NCBI RefSeq assembly: GCF_030263895.1
Contig: NZ_CP127161.1
Span: 3,596,001 to 3,660,000, forward strand
Direction of reading: 5' to 3'
DNA length: 64,000 bases
Source: Proteiniborus sp. MB09-C3
GTDB taxonomy: Bacteria > Bacillota > Clostridia > Tissierellales > Proteiniboraceae
Shown: positions 9,694 to 19,490 of the stretch, in pieces
How positions within the stretch are numbered: position 1 is the first letter of the stretch
How the letters are laid out: each line of letters starts with the position of its first letter
Position numbers and translations under genes: made by a program
Notes under the pieces: generated by a model
Told to the model about the DNA's origin: nothing
What the model saw: the letters and a program-made list of their open reading frames with translations, nothing else
Database searches by the model: none

Positions 9694-9730
9694 AGTAAAA
9701 AAGGAACTAGAGAATCCTCCCTAGCTCCTT
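9694..9730 (-). terminator. Intrinsic terminator after nagA
   Basis: Stem AAGGAACTAG / CTAGCTCCTT (one mismatch; 9701-9710 with 9721-9730) with a U-rich run on its minus-strand 3' side. It lies 5 nt past the nagA stop and separates nagA from the VanY gene. Confidence 0.85.
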
Positions 9731-9734
9731 CGCT

Positions 9735-10895
9735 TTATATAGTATTACTTGAATATACAATCTTCCCATTTACCATAGTCATAACTACATTATAATTATC
9801 GTCTATAACAGTAAAATTAGCTTTTTTACCTTTCTCTATGCTGCCTTGTACATGGTCTACTCCAGCTATTTGTGCAGGAATTAATGATGCCATATTTACT
9901 GCCTCTATTAAGTCTACACCTACATATTCATTCATATTCTTTACGGCATTTATCAGTTTTAACGTACTTCCTGCAAGTGAGCCATTTTCTATTCTAGCTA
10001 CTCCATCTTCCACAAATACCTTTAACTCACCAAGCATGTATTCACCATCGTCCATTCCACCAGCCATCATACAATCAGTAATCAGGCCTATATTATGAGA
10101 GCCTTTAGTCTTTACTATTAGCTTCATTACAGCAGGATGAACATGTGTCATATCGGCAATTAATTCACAGCATACCCTACTATCTGATAGTACTGCTCCC
10201 ACTATACCAGGCTCCCTATGATGGAGTCCCCTCATTCCATTAAATACATGTACTGCAATATTTGCTCCGGCTTCGATGGCAGCCAATGCTTCATCATAAG
10301 TTGCATTGGTGTGACCTATAGATGAATTAATATTTTGGGATTTTAAATATTTTATCAACTCTATTGCATTTTCTTTATCAGGTGCGACAGTAACAGTCTT
10401 TATGCACGAAGGAAAGCTATCTACTAGCTTTTTCATATCTTCAATGTATATTTTTCTAATATACTCAGAAGGATGAGCTCCTCTGTATTTTTCTGTAATA
10501 AAAGGACCTTCTATATAGGCTCCTAATAGCTCTGCTCCTTCTACTCCTGATTTCATAGTCTCATGAATATTTTTAACGGCAGCAGTTATTTTATCCCAAG
10601 GTGCTGTTACTGTAGTAGCTAAAAATCCTGTTACTCCAATGGTTCCTAGATATTTAGATATCTCATTTAAGGAAGCATAATTTGCATCCATGGTATCATA
10701 GCCATTTGCGCCATGAATGTGAGTGTCTATGAGTCCTGGCAGTACCTTGTAGTTACTTAAATCAATAATTTCTATATCCTCATATGTATTTACCGTCTTC
10801 ACTTCTTCTATTATTTCATTATTGATTAAAATAGCACCTTTGTTCAGAATTCTATCCTTTAAAAAAATTTCCCCTGATTTTATTAAATATCTCAT
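9735..10895 (-). CDS. nagA: N-acetylglucosamine-6-phosphate deacetylase
   Basis: 386 residues, the usual NagA length, in the cytosol. It converts GlcNAc-6-P to glucosamine-6-P and acetate during amino-sugar or peptidoglycan recycling. Amidohydrolase-fold motifs are DTHIHGANGYD (H59 and H61 of the metal site), the metal-ligand Glu in GAYIEGPF, SIGHTNATYDEA, VHVFNGM, and the catalytic Asp in LITDCMMAGG. No nagB or GlcNAc PTS gene lies in this window. It follows a YerC-like regulator and a small membrane protein with short gaps (11 and 14 nt), so the three are probably one operon. The reason for that pairing is not evident. Confidence 0.95.
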   Translation of the reverse strand: MRYLIKSGEIFLKDRILNKGAILINNEIIEEVKTVNTYEDIEIIDLSNYKVLPGLIDTHIHGANGYDTMDANYASLNEISKYLGTIGVTGFLATTVTAPWDKITAAVKNIHETMKSGVEGAELLGAYIEGPFITEKYRGAHPSEYIRKIYIEDMKKLVDSFPSCIKTVTVAPDKENAIELIKYLKSQNINSSIGHTNATYDEALAAIEAGANIAVHVFNGMRGLHHREPGIVGAVLSDSRVCCELIADMTHVHPAVMKLIVKTKGSHNIGLITDCMMAGGMDDGEYMLGELKVFVEDGVARIENGSLAGSTLKLINAVKNMNEYVGVDLIEAVNMASLIPAQIAGVDHVQGSIEKGKKANFTVIDDNYNVVMTMVNGKIVYSSNTI

Positions 10896-10909
10896 ATTCC
10901 TAGCCCCAT

Positions 10910-11215
10910 TTATTTAATTATCTGTGCAACTAAATTATACCCTCCTAAAAGCCCAAGAAACAAACCAGCTACGTTAAGAATAATCAAAAATCTCTGGTTT
11001 TTTGCATTGCCTTTTCTCTTTGAAATCGAATAAAGATTCTTTCCTGCGAGATAGATTAAAATAACTGTAGGATCATATCCTTTAACATATAAGAATACAG
11101 CCAATCCTATAACTAGTAATGATATACACATCTCAATTATCTTTTTAGTTCTCATTTTTTTTATCATTTCATTTCTTGCATTCATATCCATAGCTTTCAT
11201 GTTTTTAGTACTCAT
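10910..11215 (-). CDS. Small unknown membrane protein
   Basis: 101 residues; ATG start with GGAGAC upstream. A basic, Met/Lys/Asn-rich N-terminus (about 1-26) is followed by hydrophobic segments at about 27-45, 49-60 and 77-98 (FLIILNVAGLFLGLLGGYNL), with a basic stretch (SKRKGNAKNQR) between the last two. It is probably an inner-membrane protein with two or three spans. I do not recognise a family. It lies between the yerC-like gene and nagA with gaps of 11 and 14 nt, so it is co-transcribed with them. Confidence 0.7.
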   Translation of the reverse strand: MSTKNMKAMDMNARNEMIKKMRTKKIIEMCISLLVIGLAVFLYVKGYDPTVILIYLAGKNLYSISKRKGNAKNQRFLIILNVAGLFLGLLGGYNLVAQIIK

Positions 11216-11226
11216 CTCTTGTCTCC

Positions 11227-11529
11227 TTATTTTTTAATATATCCTAATTTATCTAGTATCAAATTGTATCCTTCTGCTCCATAGTTTAGTGCTCTGTTTA
11301 TTCTGCTTATGGTTGCAGTACTGGCTCCAGTTCTTTCCTCTATTTCATTATATGTTTTTTCTTGCCTCAATAATTTTGCTACCTCCAGCCTCTGACTAAT
11401 GGATTTAAGCTCATTTATGGTACATATATCTTCAAAAAATCTGTAGCACTCTTCAATATTCTCAAGCCTCAATATTGCTTCAAACAATTCATCTGTTTGT
11501 CTGTCCCTAATCTTTGGCTTATACTCCAC
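11227..11529 (-). CDS. YerC/YecD-type TrpR-like DNA-binding protein
   Basis: 100 residues from a GTG start with AAGGGGTGA just upstream. The whole protein matches the TrpR-superfamily YerC group: helical N-terminus (TDELFEAILRLENIEECYRFFEDICT), ELKSISQRLEVAKLLRQ, then the helix-turn-helix TYNEIEERTGASTATISRINRAL. Such proteins are small dimeric regulators, mostly without a known ligand. It is the first gene of the unit with the small membrane protein and nagA, so autoregulation or control of that unit is possible but not shown. Confidence 0.9.
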   Translation of the reverse strand: MEYKPKIRDRQTDELFEAILRLENIEECYRFFEDICTINELKSISQRLEVAKLLRQEKTYNEIEERTGASTATISRINRALNYGAEGYNLILDKLGYIKK

Positions 11530-11633
11530 AAAATCACCCCTTAGCCGTTTATTATAAAACGTTTTCTTATTCTAATACTACATACCTTTAATTCTAATTG
11601 TATTATTAATACGTAACTTTTACAATATGATTA

Positions 11634-11680
11634 ATAAAAAACAAACAGCAAGTAATTGATTCAATTTACTTACTGTTTGT
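11634..11680 (-). terminator. Intrinsic terminator after livF
   Basis: Stem formed by 11641-11655 and 11666-11680 (ACAAACAGCAAGTAA with its inverted partner, one mismatch) and a U-rich tail on the minus-strand side (11634-11640). It lies 24 nt after the ABC ATPase stop codon. Confidence 0.85.
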
Positions 11681-11703
11681 AAATATAGTTTAGAAAAATG
11701 TTT

Positions 11704-12411
11704 TTATTCTTCTCCAAGATAAGCCTTGCGAACTCTGTCATCGTGTAATAGCTCATTTGCATTCCCTGAAAATACAATCTTTCCTGTCTCAATAACATAA
11801 CCAATATCAGCTACCTTTAAAGCTGTGTTTGCATTTTGCTCTACTAATAATACTGTAAGTCCAGTCTTTTGACTTAATTCCTTTATTGTTGCAAATATTT
11901 CCTCAACCACTATAGGAGCCAAGCCCATTGAAGGCTCATCCAGCATCAGTAGCTTTGGAGCAGACATTATGGCTCTTCCAATAGCTAGCATTTGCTGTTC
12001 TCCACCACTTAGCGTTCCACCATATTGTTTGGCTCTTTCTTTAAGTCTAGGAAAAAGCTCATATACATACTGTAAATCTTCTTCTATTTTCTGTTTGTCA
12101 TTTCTCAGATATGCACCCATGGATAAATTCTCTTCTACTGTTAGAGCCGTAAATATTTTTCTTCCTTCTGGCACATGAATTAAACCTTGTGCCACTATTT
12201 TTTCTGAATGCATATTGCTTATTTCCTGTCCATTATATTCAATACTGCCCTTAGATTTTACTAAATTGGATATTGCCCTTAAGGTTGTAGTCTTTCCTGC
12301 ACCATTACTTCCTACAAGGGTAACTATCTGGCCTTGTTTAACCTCAAAGGAAATTCCTTTGAGAGCATGAATACCGCCATAATAAACCTCTAAATTCTTT
12401 ACATTCAACAT
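11704..12411 (-). CDS. livF: Branched-chain amino acid ABC transporter ATPase (LivF type), orphan
   Basis: 235 residues from the ATG at 12411. A GTG four codons earlier is less likely because it abuts the AAGGAAGG ribosome binding site. Motifs are Walker A GSNGAGKTT, signature LSGGEQQML and Walker B LLMLDEPSMGLAP, with the LivF-typical VPEGRKIFTALTVEENL and VLLVEQNANTALKVADIGYV. LivF normally pairs with LivG, permeases LivH/LivM and a binding protein. None of these is in this window: upstream is 230 nt of non-coding DNA, then an unrelated gene. It is a complete, intact gene, so it may serve a system encoded elsewhere. Confidence 0.9.
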   Translation of the reverse strand: MLNVKNLEVYYGGIHALKGISFEVKQGQIVTLVGSNGAGKTTTLRAISNLVKSKGSIEYNGQEISNMHSEKIVAQGLIHVPEGRKIFTALTVEENLSMGAYLRNDKQKIEEDLQYVYELFPRLKERAKQYGGTLSGGEQQMLAIGRAIMSAPKLLMLDEPSMGLAPIVVEEIFATIKELSQKTGLTVLLVEQNANTALKVADIGYVIETGKIVFSGNANELLHDDRVRKAYLGEE

Positions 12412-12570
12412 ATTTAATCCCACCTTCCTTAACCAAATTCTATCATAACTCAGGGTTAGGCTTTTATAATTTTGTACCTCTCTAAATCATTTTATCCTAT
12501 AGTTATTTTAGCTAAAATCAAAGATTAATACAATAATAACATATAGTACCATGGAAAATAATCTATAAAA

Positions 12571-12608
12571 TAAAATTATTATTTTAAAATAAAGAAATAA
12601 TAATTTTA
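12571..12608. repeat. A/T-rich perfect inverted repeat upstream of a small gene
   Basis: Two 14-nt arms (12571-12584 TAAAATTATTATTT and its exact complement 12595-12608) flank a 10-nt loop, 47 nt before the GTG of the small plus-strand gene. It could be an operator or simply a chance A/T palindrome. Confidence 0.45.
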
Positions 12609-12655
12609 GGATTAGTTTTAATCCTACTATATTTCTTTAGTCAGGAGGTATAAAT

Positions 12656-12865
12656 GTGAAGAATAAAGGTGAAAAGAATAAGTCCACAGGTATAAATGGA
12701 TATGAATTTCTCCTTGAGACATATAATTCACATAAGTATCCTATTATTGAAAATCAAACTAATGCAACTTTTTTTCCTTGGAGTATGTTAAGAGATGTGG
12801 ATGCTATTGATACAATGAAATTCTATGAGGGAACAGATGCAGTAGAGAAAAAACAAATCAAATAA
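12656..12865 (+). CDS. Small hypothetical protein, possibly DUF3787-like
   Basis: 69 residues from a GTG with a strong CAGGAGG ribosome binding site at correct spacing, which supports real translation. It is hydrophilic, with no signal peptide or membrane segment. The middle (YPIIENQTNATFFPW) and the end (GTDAVEKKQIK) loosely resemble small clostridial DUF3787 proteins, which carry a P-I-E-N-x-x-T-A-A-W motif. That match is from memory and weak. Function unknown. It stands alone on the plus strand between livF and the stalk-domain pseudogene. Confidence 0.6.
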   Translation: MKNKGEKNKSTGINGYEFLLETYNSHKYPIIENQTNATFFPWSMLRDVDAIDTMKFYEGTDAVEKKQIK

Positions 12866-12867
12866 AA

Positions 12868-12897
12868 GTTAAAAAGGCACCAACGGTGTTGGTGCCC
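12868..12897 (-). terminator. Terminator of the stalk-domain gene
   Basis: Stem GGCACCA / TGGTGCC (12876-12882 with 12890-12896) with a U-run on the minus-strand 3' side (12868-12875). It sits between the convergent ends of the small plus-strand gene and the minus-strand stalk-domain gene and may serve both. Confidence 0.85.
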
Positions 12898-12903
12898 TAG
12901 AAA

Positions 12904-14004
12904 TTACTCAGCTGTATATCCGATTGATGTGTCTATTCCTACTGTCTTTGTTGCATTGTCCCAAGTTACTCCAATATCAAAAGCTTGCGCTAAATCTCTT
13001 AACTTGAAATAGTTATTGCCGTTGATTGTATATGCGGTTAGCTGTACTTCTTCTCCATCTTTGTATATCTTTGAATTATTTAGAACTGGTGTTTTAGCTT
13101 GTCCATCACCTTTTTCTAGTTCTCCGCCTACTACTGTATAGGCAGCATTAGAGATTAAATTGATGGCTTTCTTTTCTCCATCCCATTTTACTTCAAATTG
13201 CTTTTCTGTTCCACTTACTACCTTTGCTAAATCTCTTAATTTAAAGTAATTGCTTCCATCAATATTATAAGCATCAAAAGAAGTCTCTACCCCATTTACC
13301 AATACCTTTGATGCTGTTGGTGAAGCTGTCAATATAGATTGTACTGGTTCCTGTTCTTTTTCTGGTTCTTTTGTTGGTTCTTCTTTTGTTGGTTCTTCTT
13401 TTTCTGTAGCATTTGAATCTTCAACTCTAATAAATGCTTCGGCAGCTCCAGACTCAGCATCATATCTAAAGATTACATAATACTCACCTGGCTCTGTTAA
13501 TGTAACACTACATCCAGGTAAATACATTATTTCATCTTCCTCGTAATTCTTAACTTCTGATGCATCAATAGCTTTTTCCAAAACTATAGGAAATCCGAAT
13601 TCATCCTCAGCACCTGAAGGATCGATTACATAAGCTATAGCTTTACCTGAAACCGTCAACTCTTAACCAGGAAAGTACTCCCATTCACCTTCTCCTTTTG
13701 GAGACAATTTATAGGCATTAAATACGATTCCATGCTCAACTAATACAGTAATAGTTGAAGGAGATTGTACTACAAAAGCACTATCAAGATTTTCATCTAT
13801 TGCTTTTGCATCTAATGTTTCTATTACATTAGTTACTGAAAGTTGTTCAGGAGCTTGAGCTATTTCTTCCTCATCCATCCACTCCCATATGTATCCTTTC
13901 ACATTGACCGTTTTACCACTTTCAGCAAATATCGTAGTGCTTATTGTTAGAATCATTGCAACTACCATAAATGCTGTCATGCCTTTTCTAAATGTTTTTC
14001 TTAT
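12904..14004 (-). pseudogene. Secreted copper amine oxidase-type stalk-domain protein, interrupted by TAA
   Basis: One reading frame runs through this interval with a single TAA at 13663-13665. The upstream part (to 13980 or beyond) has a signal peptide (MTAFMVVAMILTISTTIFAES). The downstream part continues in the same frame as ELTVSGKAIAYVID, followed by a Glu/Pro/Thr linker and a repeated stalk domain (NYFKLRDLAKVV, then NYFKLRDLAQAFDIGVTWD). The best ribosome binding site (AAGGAG, 14014-14019) is 9 nt before an ATA codon (14002-14004), which would begin a typical signal peptide with R-K-T-F-R-K-G. This looks like a lost ATG. Two lesions suggest a decaying gene encoding an exported, wall-associated protein. 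A sequencing error in the TAA cannot be excluded. Confidence 0.8.
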
Positions 14005-14162
14005 TTTTTATCTCTCCTTAGCTCTTATTTCTAAACACATTTAGAGTGTTTAGTCTATGTCTTTTTTAGCTATAGAACTCGTAGAAATATAATGCCCCAC
14101 AGCATGGTAATATTATAGCAAATTTTTTTGGTATAATCTACATGTTTAGACAAGTATCTTCA

Positions 14163-14230
14163 AAAAAATAAAGAATGGATTAAAAATTTGTAATTATTAG
14201 GAATAATTCGTGCTTTTAATCCATTCCTTT
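14163..14230 (-). terminator. Terminator of the purine operon
   Basis: The inverted arms GGATTAAAA (14174-14182) and TTTTAATCC (14213-14221), extended by AGAAT/ATTCC-type pairing, form a long stem. It is followed on the minus strand by seven U residues (14163-14169). It lies about 30 nt after the purC stop codon, at the end of the operon. Confidence 0.85.
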
Positions 14231-14259
14231 AATTATTTATACTACCTCTTCTTTATTTT

Positions 14260-14943
14260 TTACTCTAGTATTATCTTTTCTAGCATTAAAGGCTCAATAT
14301 ATTTCCCTTCCCTATAAGCCCTCATATTGCCCCCAGAAATTTCATCTATTAAAACGATTTGATTATCTTCTCCTACTCTTCCGAATTCCAGCTTAATATC
14401 ATATAATTCTATATCTTTTTTGGCTAATTCTTCTTTTATTATATCAGAAATTTTCTTAGTCAAATTTTTTAATGTCTTGTACTCATCTGATGATAGAATT
14501 CCTAGCATAGTAAGTGCATCTTCAGTTATAAGAGGGTCTTGACGTTGGTCATCTTTTAGGGTAAATTCTACATATGCATCTAGAGGCTGTCCTTCCTTTG
14601 CATAAGCACCGTATCTACGCATGAAGCTTCCTACTGCTCTGTAACGACAGATTACTTCAAGGCCTTTTCCAAATAGCTTTGCAGGTTTAACAGTCATAGT
14701 TGTTTCTTCTAGACTTGAATCTATATAATGTGTAGGAATCCCTTTTTCCTTTAAAATTTCAAAGAAAAATCTAGTCATCCTAAGACCTGCTTTTCCTGAA
14801 CCTTCAATTGATAAGCCTACTGAATTAGCTCCCGGATCAAATACTCCATTTTCTCCTGTTACATCATCTTTGAACTTGAGCAAATAGTTTCCATTTTCTA
14901 ATACATATATGTCTTTTGTTTTTCCTTTATAAAAAACTTTCAT
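14260..14943 (-). CDS. purC: SAICAR synthase
   Basis: 227 residues (family about 230-240). It catalyses the ATP-dependent joining of CAIR and aspartate, step 7 of IMP synthesis. Recognisable segments are the start KVFYKGKTKDIYVLENGNYLLKFKDD, the GLRMTRFFFEIL helix, EVICRYRAVGSFMRRYG, DDQRQDPLITEDAL and the metal/substrate region LIDEISGGNMRAYR. Its ATG lies inside the 3' end of purD (17-nt overlap), so translation is coupled. It is the last gene of the operon, unlike the early position of purC in Bacillus subtilis. Confidence 0.97.
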   Translation of the reverse strand: MKVFYKGKTKDIYVLENGNYLLKFKDDVTGENGVFDPGANSVGLSIEGSGKAGLRMTRFFFEILKEKGIPTHYIDSSLEETTMTVKPAKLFGKGLEVICRYRAVGSFMRRYGAYAKEGQPLDAYVEFTLKDDQRQDPLITEDALTMLGILSSDEYKTLKNLTKKISDIIKEELAKKDIELYDIKLEFGRVGEDNQIVLIDEISGGNMRAYREGKYIEPLMLEKIILE

Positions 14944-16210
14944 AGCACCAGTCCTTTCTTTTTTCTATTCCAATATCTTTTCTATATTGCATTCCGTCAA
15001 AAAGTATTTTATTTATATTCTCGTATACCTTTTTTCTTCCTTCATCTAAGCTATCTGCCAATGTAGTCACGGCAAGAACTCGTCCTCCATTTGTCTTTAT
15101 TCCATTTTCTTTTTTAGTTCCTGCGTGAAATACTAGCACATCTCTGTCAACCTTTTCTAGTCCAGATATAGCTCTATCCTTTTCACAAGTTTCTGGATAT
15201 CCTCCTGATGCTAATACTGTACAGACACATGATTTCTGACTCCATATTAAATCTTCCTGGCATATGGTTCCATCTATAGTTTTTATAAAAATATCTACAA
15301 TATCGCTTTCTAGTCGTGGCAGTACTACCTCTGTTTCCGGGTCGCCAAATCTAACATTAAATTCTAATACCTTTGCTCCAACTGAATTTATCATAAGACC
15401 GATAAAAAGTATTCCCTTAAAATCTAGTTTTTCATTCTGCAGTCCGTTCAATACATTATCTAATATTTTTACTTTTATTTCAGCCATCAATTTAGAATCT
15501 AGTATTTTATTCGGAGAAATACAGCCCATGCCACCTGTATTAGGTCCCTCGTCATTATCAAGCAGTCTTTTATGATCTTTTGCACTTTCGAGAGGTATTA
15601 TTTTATTGCCAGCTACTAAGCACATAAGAGAAGCCTCTGTCCCTTCTAGAAACTCTTCAATGATGATTTCATTGCCTGCATTTCCAAATCTTTTATTTTC
15701 TAATATGCCTCTGAGAGCTTCATAAGCTTCTTCTTTGTCGCTGCATATGATTACTCCCTTGCCTGCTGCCAGACCATCTGCTTTAATTACTAATGGAAAA
15801 GTAAATTCCTCTAAGCCTTTTATGGCATTATCAAGGTCGTGATATGCTACATATTTAGCTGTTGGTATCTGATATTTCATCATAAACTCTTTTGCATATT
15901 TTTTACTTCCTTCAAGCATAGCAGCTTTTCTACATGGTCCAAAAATTTTAAGTCCCTTCTCATTAAACTTGTCTACTATTCCGTCCACTAGTGGACCTTC
16001 TGGACCTACAATAGTTAAATCAATACTTTCTTTTAATGCAAATTCCAAAAGAGAATCTATATCATCTAATTGTATATTTGTACACTCTGCTATATTACTA
16101 ATGCCTCCATTGCCCGGTATAGCATATATTTTAGATACCTTTGGGCTTTGTAATAGCTTCCAAGCTATTGCATGTTCTCTTGCACCACTGCCTATAACAA
16201 GTACCCTCAT
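14927..16210 (-). CDS. purD: Phosphoribosylamine-glycine ligase (GAR synthetase)
   Basis: 427 residues from the ATG at 16210, chosen because GAGGTG lies 5 nt upstream; an upstream ATG at 16225 has no such site. It is an ATP-grasp enzyme joining phosphoribosylamine and glycine, step 2 of purine synthesis. Motifs are VLVIGSGAREHAIAWKL at the N-terminus, VGPEGPLVDG, the ATP-grasp lysines in VIKADGLAAGKGV, EEFLEGTEASLM, HKRLLDNDEGPNTGGMG and FNVRFGDPETEVVLPRL. It follows purH by about 85 nt and overlaps purC. Confidence 0.97.
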   Translation of the reverse strand: MRVLVIGSGAREHAIAWKLLQSPKVSKIYAIPGNGGISNIAECTNIQLDDIDSLLEFALKESIDLTIVGPEGPLVDGIVDKFNEKGLKIFGPCRKAAMLEGSKKYAKEFMMKYQIPTAKYVAYHDLDNAIKGLEEFTFPLVIKADGLAAGKGVIICSDKEEAYEALRGILENKRFGNAGNEIIIEEFLEGTEASLMCLVAGNKIIPLESAKDHKRLLDNDEGPNTGGMGCISPNKILDSKLMAEIKVKILDNVLNGLQNEKLDFKGILFIGLMINSVGAKVLEFNVRFGDPETEVVLPRLESDIVDIFIKTIDGTICQEDLIWSQKSCVCTVLASGGYPETCEKDRAISGLEKVDRDVLVFHAGTKKENGIKTNGGRVLAVTTLADSLDEGRKKVYENINKILFDGMQYRKDIGIEKRKDWCYESFL

Positions 16211-16295
16211 ATTTTCACCTCTCACTAATAATATTTTTTGTAGATATGTGTCATTACCCGGGAAATATGTCGTACATTACCCTATTTTAATTTCT

Positions 16296-17828
16296 TTAGT
16301 GTTTAAAATGTCTAGTCCCAGTGAAAATCATTGCTATTCCAAGCTTGTTTGCAGCTTCAATTGATTCCTTGTCATTTATTGAGCCACCTGGCTGTATGAT
16401 AGCAGTTATTCCAGCTCTATGAGCTGCTTCCACACAATCAGGAAATGGGAAAAATGCATCTGACGCCATTACACTGTCTTTACAGTTTTCTTCACTTTGC
16501 TTTATAGCATTTTCTAATGCCCATATTCTGCTAACTTGTCCAGGTCCTACTGCCACAGTACCTTGATTTTTAGCCAAGACAATAGCATTTGATTTAGCAT
16601 TCTTAACTACCTTCCAAGCAAACAGCATATCTTCTACTTCCTTGTCTGATGGCTTTCTATCAGTTACTACCTCTAGTTTTTCGTAGAGACAGCTTTGATC
16701 CCTGTCTTGTACTAACATTCCTCCTAGAACCTTTTTCATGTCATAGCTTGAATATTCACTCTTTGCTATGTCAGGTACTATTAAAAGTCTTATGTTTTTC
16801 TTAGATTTTAAAATTTCTTGTGCTACTTCTGAATAAGAAGGTGCCATGACTAGCTCTATAAAGATTTTATTTATGAATTTTGCTGTATTTTCATCTATCT
16901 CTCTATTTGCAGCAATTATTCCTCCAAATATAGATTGCTTGTCTGCTTCATATGCTTTCTTAAAGGCTTCTTCTATGGTTTCTCCGCTTCCTACTCCACA
17001 TGGATTTCCGTGCTTCACTGCTACAACTGTAGGCTTATCAAACTCCTTTAATATTTCTAATGCTCCATTGCCATCTCCTATATTGTTGTAGGATAGCTCC
17101 TTTCCATGAAGCTGTACTGCAGCTGATAAAGTACCTTTAGTCTCTAATATTTCAGTATAAAATCCAGCACTTTGATGAGGATTCTCTCCATACCTTAAAT
17201 CCTGCTTTTTCTCGAATGCAAGAGTAATAGTATCTGGAAGTCTCATATCTGTTCTTTTGTTAAAGTAGCTTGAAATCAATGCATCGTAGCTACTGGTATG
17301 TTGAAAAACTTTTGCTGCCAGATATTCTTTAGTTTTTTCTGATACTTCTCCTCTATCCTTCAGCTCATCTATTACTGCATCATAATCTCTAGGATCTACT
17401 AATACAGTTACAAATCTATAATTCTTAGCTGCCGCTCTTAGCATTGAAGGTCCACCTATGTCGATGTTCTCAATTATTTCTTCATGAGTGACGCCCTCTT
17501 TTAAAATAGTCTGCTTAAAAGGATATAGATTGTTGACTACCATATCTATTGGCTGTACTCCAAGCTCATCCATAGTCTTTAGATGGTCTTTATTATCTCT
17601 TAGAGCTAAAAGCCCGCCATGTATCCTTGGGTGAAGTGTTTTCACCCTTCCATCAAAGCATTCTGGAAAATCAGTAATACTAGATACGTCTATAACATTA
17701 ATTCCTGCTTCTATAAGTGCCTTTCTCGTACCTCCTGTTGAAATAATCTCCCATCCCATATCAACAAGCTTTCTTGAAAATTCTACTATACCAGTTTTGT
17801 CATAAACACTAATTAATGCTCTTCTCAT
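16296..17828 (-). CDS. purH: Bifunctional AICAR transformylase / IMP cyclohydrolase
   Basis: 510 residues from the ATG at 17828, which has GGGAGTG at good spacing; an upstream start at 17861 would run into purN. The N-terminal MGS-like cyclohydrolase domain ([49 protein letters not shown]) and the C-terminal formyltransferase domain ([15 protein letters not shown], the active-site KHGNPCGVG, and [18 protein letters not shown]) are both complete. It performs the last two steps to IMP using 10-formyl-tetrahydrofolate. It begins 4 nt after the purN stop. Confidence 0.97.
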   Translation of the reverse strand: MRRALISVYDKTGIVEFSRKLVDMGWEIISTGGTRKALIEAGINVIDVSSITDFPECFDGRVKTLHPRIHGGLLALRDNKDHLKTMDELGVQPIDMVVNNLYPFKQTILKEGVTHEEIIENIDIGGPSMLRAAAKNYRFVTVLVDPRDYDAVIDELKDRGEVSEKTKEYLAAKVFQHTSSYDALISSYFNKRTDMRLPDTITLAFEKKQDLRYGENPHQSAGFYTEILETKGTLSAAVQLHGKELSYNNIGDGNGALEILKEFDKPTVVAVKHGNPCGVGSGETIEEAFKKAYEADKQSIFGGIIAANREIDENTAKFINKIFIELVMAPSYSEVAQEILKSKKNIRLLIVPDIAKSEYSSYDMKKVLGGMLVQDRDQSCLYEKLEVVTDRKPSDKEVEDMLFAWKVVKNAKSNAIVLAKNQGTVAVGPGQVSRIWALENAIKQSEENCKDSVMASDAFFPFPDCVEAAHRAGITAIIQPGGSINDKESIEAANKLGIAMIFTGTRHFKH

Positions 17829-17832
17829 GTCT

Positions 17833-18459
17833 TCACTCCCTAATAATAACTTTTCTTCCATTTACAATTATCTTTTCCTCACAATATAACCTTACTGCTT
17901 CAGTAAGAAGCACATGCTCTACGTTCAGTACCTTATTTTTGATGGACTCCACATTATCCTGTTCACTTACCAGCACTGGTTTTTGAAATATTATAGGACC
18001 TGTGTCTGCACCTTCATCTACAAAATGAACTGTCGCTCCCGTGACCTTAGATCCGTACTCTAGTACAGCCCTATGGACTTTTTCTCCATAGTATCCTTTT
18101 CCACAAAAGCTCGGAATTAATGATGGATGTATATTGATTATTCTATTTCTATATTCATTGATAATGTCGCTGCTCAATATTTTTAAATATCCTGCTAATA
18201 CTACAAGCTGAATGCCTCTCTTTTTTAATTCTTCTAGGATTTTTCTATTAAAGTCTGTATCATTTAAAAACTCTTTTCTATTTACGAAAATAGCATCAAT
18301 GCCATTCTTCTTAGCTCTTACAAGACCATAGGCATCTTTTTTATCAGATATTACTACGCAAATCTCGCCATTAATATCTCCAGAATCTACATTGTCGATT
18401 ATAGTCTGAAGATTTGTACCACTTCCAGATATAAGGACTCCCAGCCTTACTGGTGACAT
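17833..18459 (-). CDS. purN: Phosphoribosylglycinamide formyltransferase
   Basis: 208 residues (family about 200). It transfers the formyl group of 10-formyl-THF to GAR, step 3. Motifs are the phosphate-binding [16 protein letters not shown], the catalytic region [18 protein letters not shown] with the active-site His, [17 protein letters not shown] with the catalytic Asp, and a family-typical C-terminus. The ATG overlaps the 3' end of purM by 13 nt and the stop is 4 nt before purH, so it sits in a tightly coupled block. Confidence 0.97.
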   Translation of the reverse strand: MSPVRLGVLISGSGTNLQTIIDNVDSGDINGEICVVISDKKDAYGLVRAKKNGIDAIFVNRKEFLNDTDFNRKILEELKKRGIQLVVLAGYLKILSSDIINEYRNRIINIHPSLIPSFCGKGYYGEKVHRAVLEYGSKVTGATVHFVDEGADTGPIIFQKPVLVSEQDNVESIKNKVLNVEHVLLTEAVRLYCEEKIIVNGRKVIIRE

Positions 18460-19490
18460 ATTGATACGCCTCTCTCCCCTTCAATTATTTCGCCTATTAC
18501 ATATGCCTTTTCATCCTTAGCTTCTAAAAATTTTATTATGCTATCAGCATCTTTCTGCTCTACTGCCATTATGATGCCTATTCCCATGTTAAAAGTAGAA
18601 TACATCTCATCTATTTTTATATTTCCAAGTTTCTGCATTACATTGAAAATAGGAGGAACTTCAACATGCTTTCTATTTACTACAGCTCTAAGACCACTAG
18701 AAAGCATTCTAGGAATATTCTCATAAAATCCTCCACCAGTTATATGGCTGATGCCTTTTATATCAAATTTTTCATTTAATTCTATTAAAGCATTTGAGTA
18801 TATCTTTGTAGGCTTAATAAGTTCCTCGCCTAATGTGCTGCCTAGTTCATCAATGTATTGATTTACATCATATTTTTTCACATCAAAGAAAAGCTTTCTG
18901 ACTAATGAAAAGCCGTTGCTGTGAAGTCCGCTAGAAGGCAAGCCTATCAGTACATCGCCTCTTTTTATGTTGTCTCCCGATATGATTTTTTTCTTATCTA
19001 CTACCCCTACTGCAAAGCCAGCTAAATCATACTCTTCTATACCGTATAAGCCTGGCATCTCAGCTGTCTCTCCTCCAATGAGAGCGCATCCTGCCTTTAC
19101 ACATCCATTAGAAATTCCTTCTACTATGCTTGCTATTTTTTCTGGATATAGCTTGCCTGTAGCAATATAATCTAGAAAGAAAAGTGGTCTTGCCCCTTGG
19201 CAGAGTATATCATTTACGCACATGGCAACACAATCCTCCCCAATAGTGTTATGCTTGTCCATAGCAAATGCAATCATCAGCTTAGTGCCTACACCGTCTG
19301 TTCCAGATACTAATACTGGTTCATCAAGCTGGCTTTTATCTAATGCAAACATACCGCTAAACCCGCCTAAATCTGATATAACTCCTTTGGTAAAAGTTTT
19401 TTGTACATGTGTCTTCATACGTTTCACTGCTTCATATCCTGCTGTTACATCTACACCTGAGTTTTTATATGTTAATCCATTATTACTCAT
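18447..19490 (-). CDS. purM: Phosphoribosylformylglycinamidine cyclo-ligase (AIR synthetase)
   Basis: 347 residues, normal length. It closes the imidazole ring of FGAM to AIR with ATP, step 5. Motifs are [78 protein letters not shown] and [15 protein letters not shown]. Start ATG at 19490 with GGAGG inside the purF 3' end; it overlaps purF by 8 nt and purN by 13 nt. Confidence 0.97.
   Translation of the reverse strand: MSNNGLTYKNSGVDVTAGYEAVKRMKTHVQKTFTKGVISDLGGFSGMFALDKSQLDEPVLVSGTDGVGTKLMIAFAMDKHNTIGEDCVAMCVNDILCQGARPLFFLDYIATGKLYPEKIASIVEGISNGCVKAGCALIGGETAEMPGLYGIEEYDLAGFAVGVVDKKKIISGDNIKRGDVLIGLPSSGLHSNGFSLVRKLFFDVKKYDVNQYIDELGSTLGEELIKPTKIYSNALIELNEKFDIKGISHITGGGFYENIPRMLSSGLRAVVNRKHVEVPPIFNVMQKLGNIKIDEMYSTFNMGIGIIMAVEQKDADSIIKFLEAKDEKAYVIGEIIEGERGVSICHQ

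Noticed and set aside
12904-14004. Programmed read-through or recoding of the internal stop
   Set aside because: The codon is TAA, not TGA or TAG, and no recoding element is apparent; a nonsense mutation is simpler.
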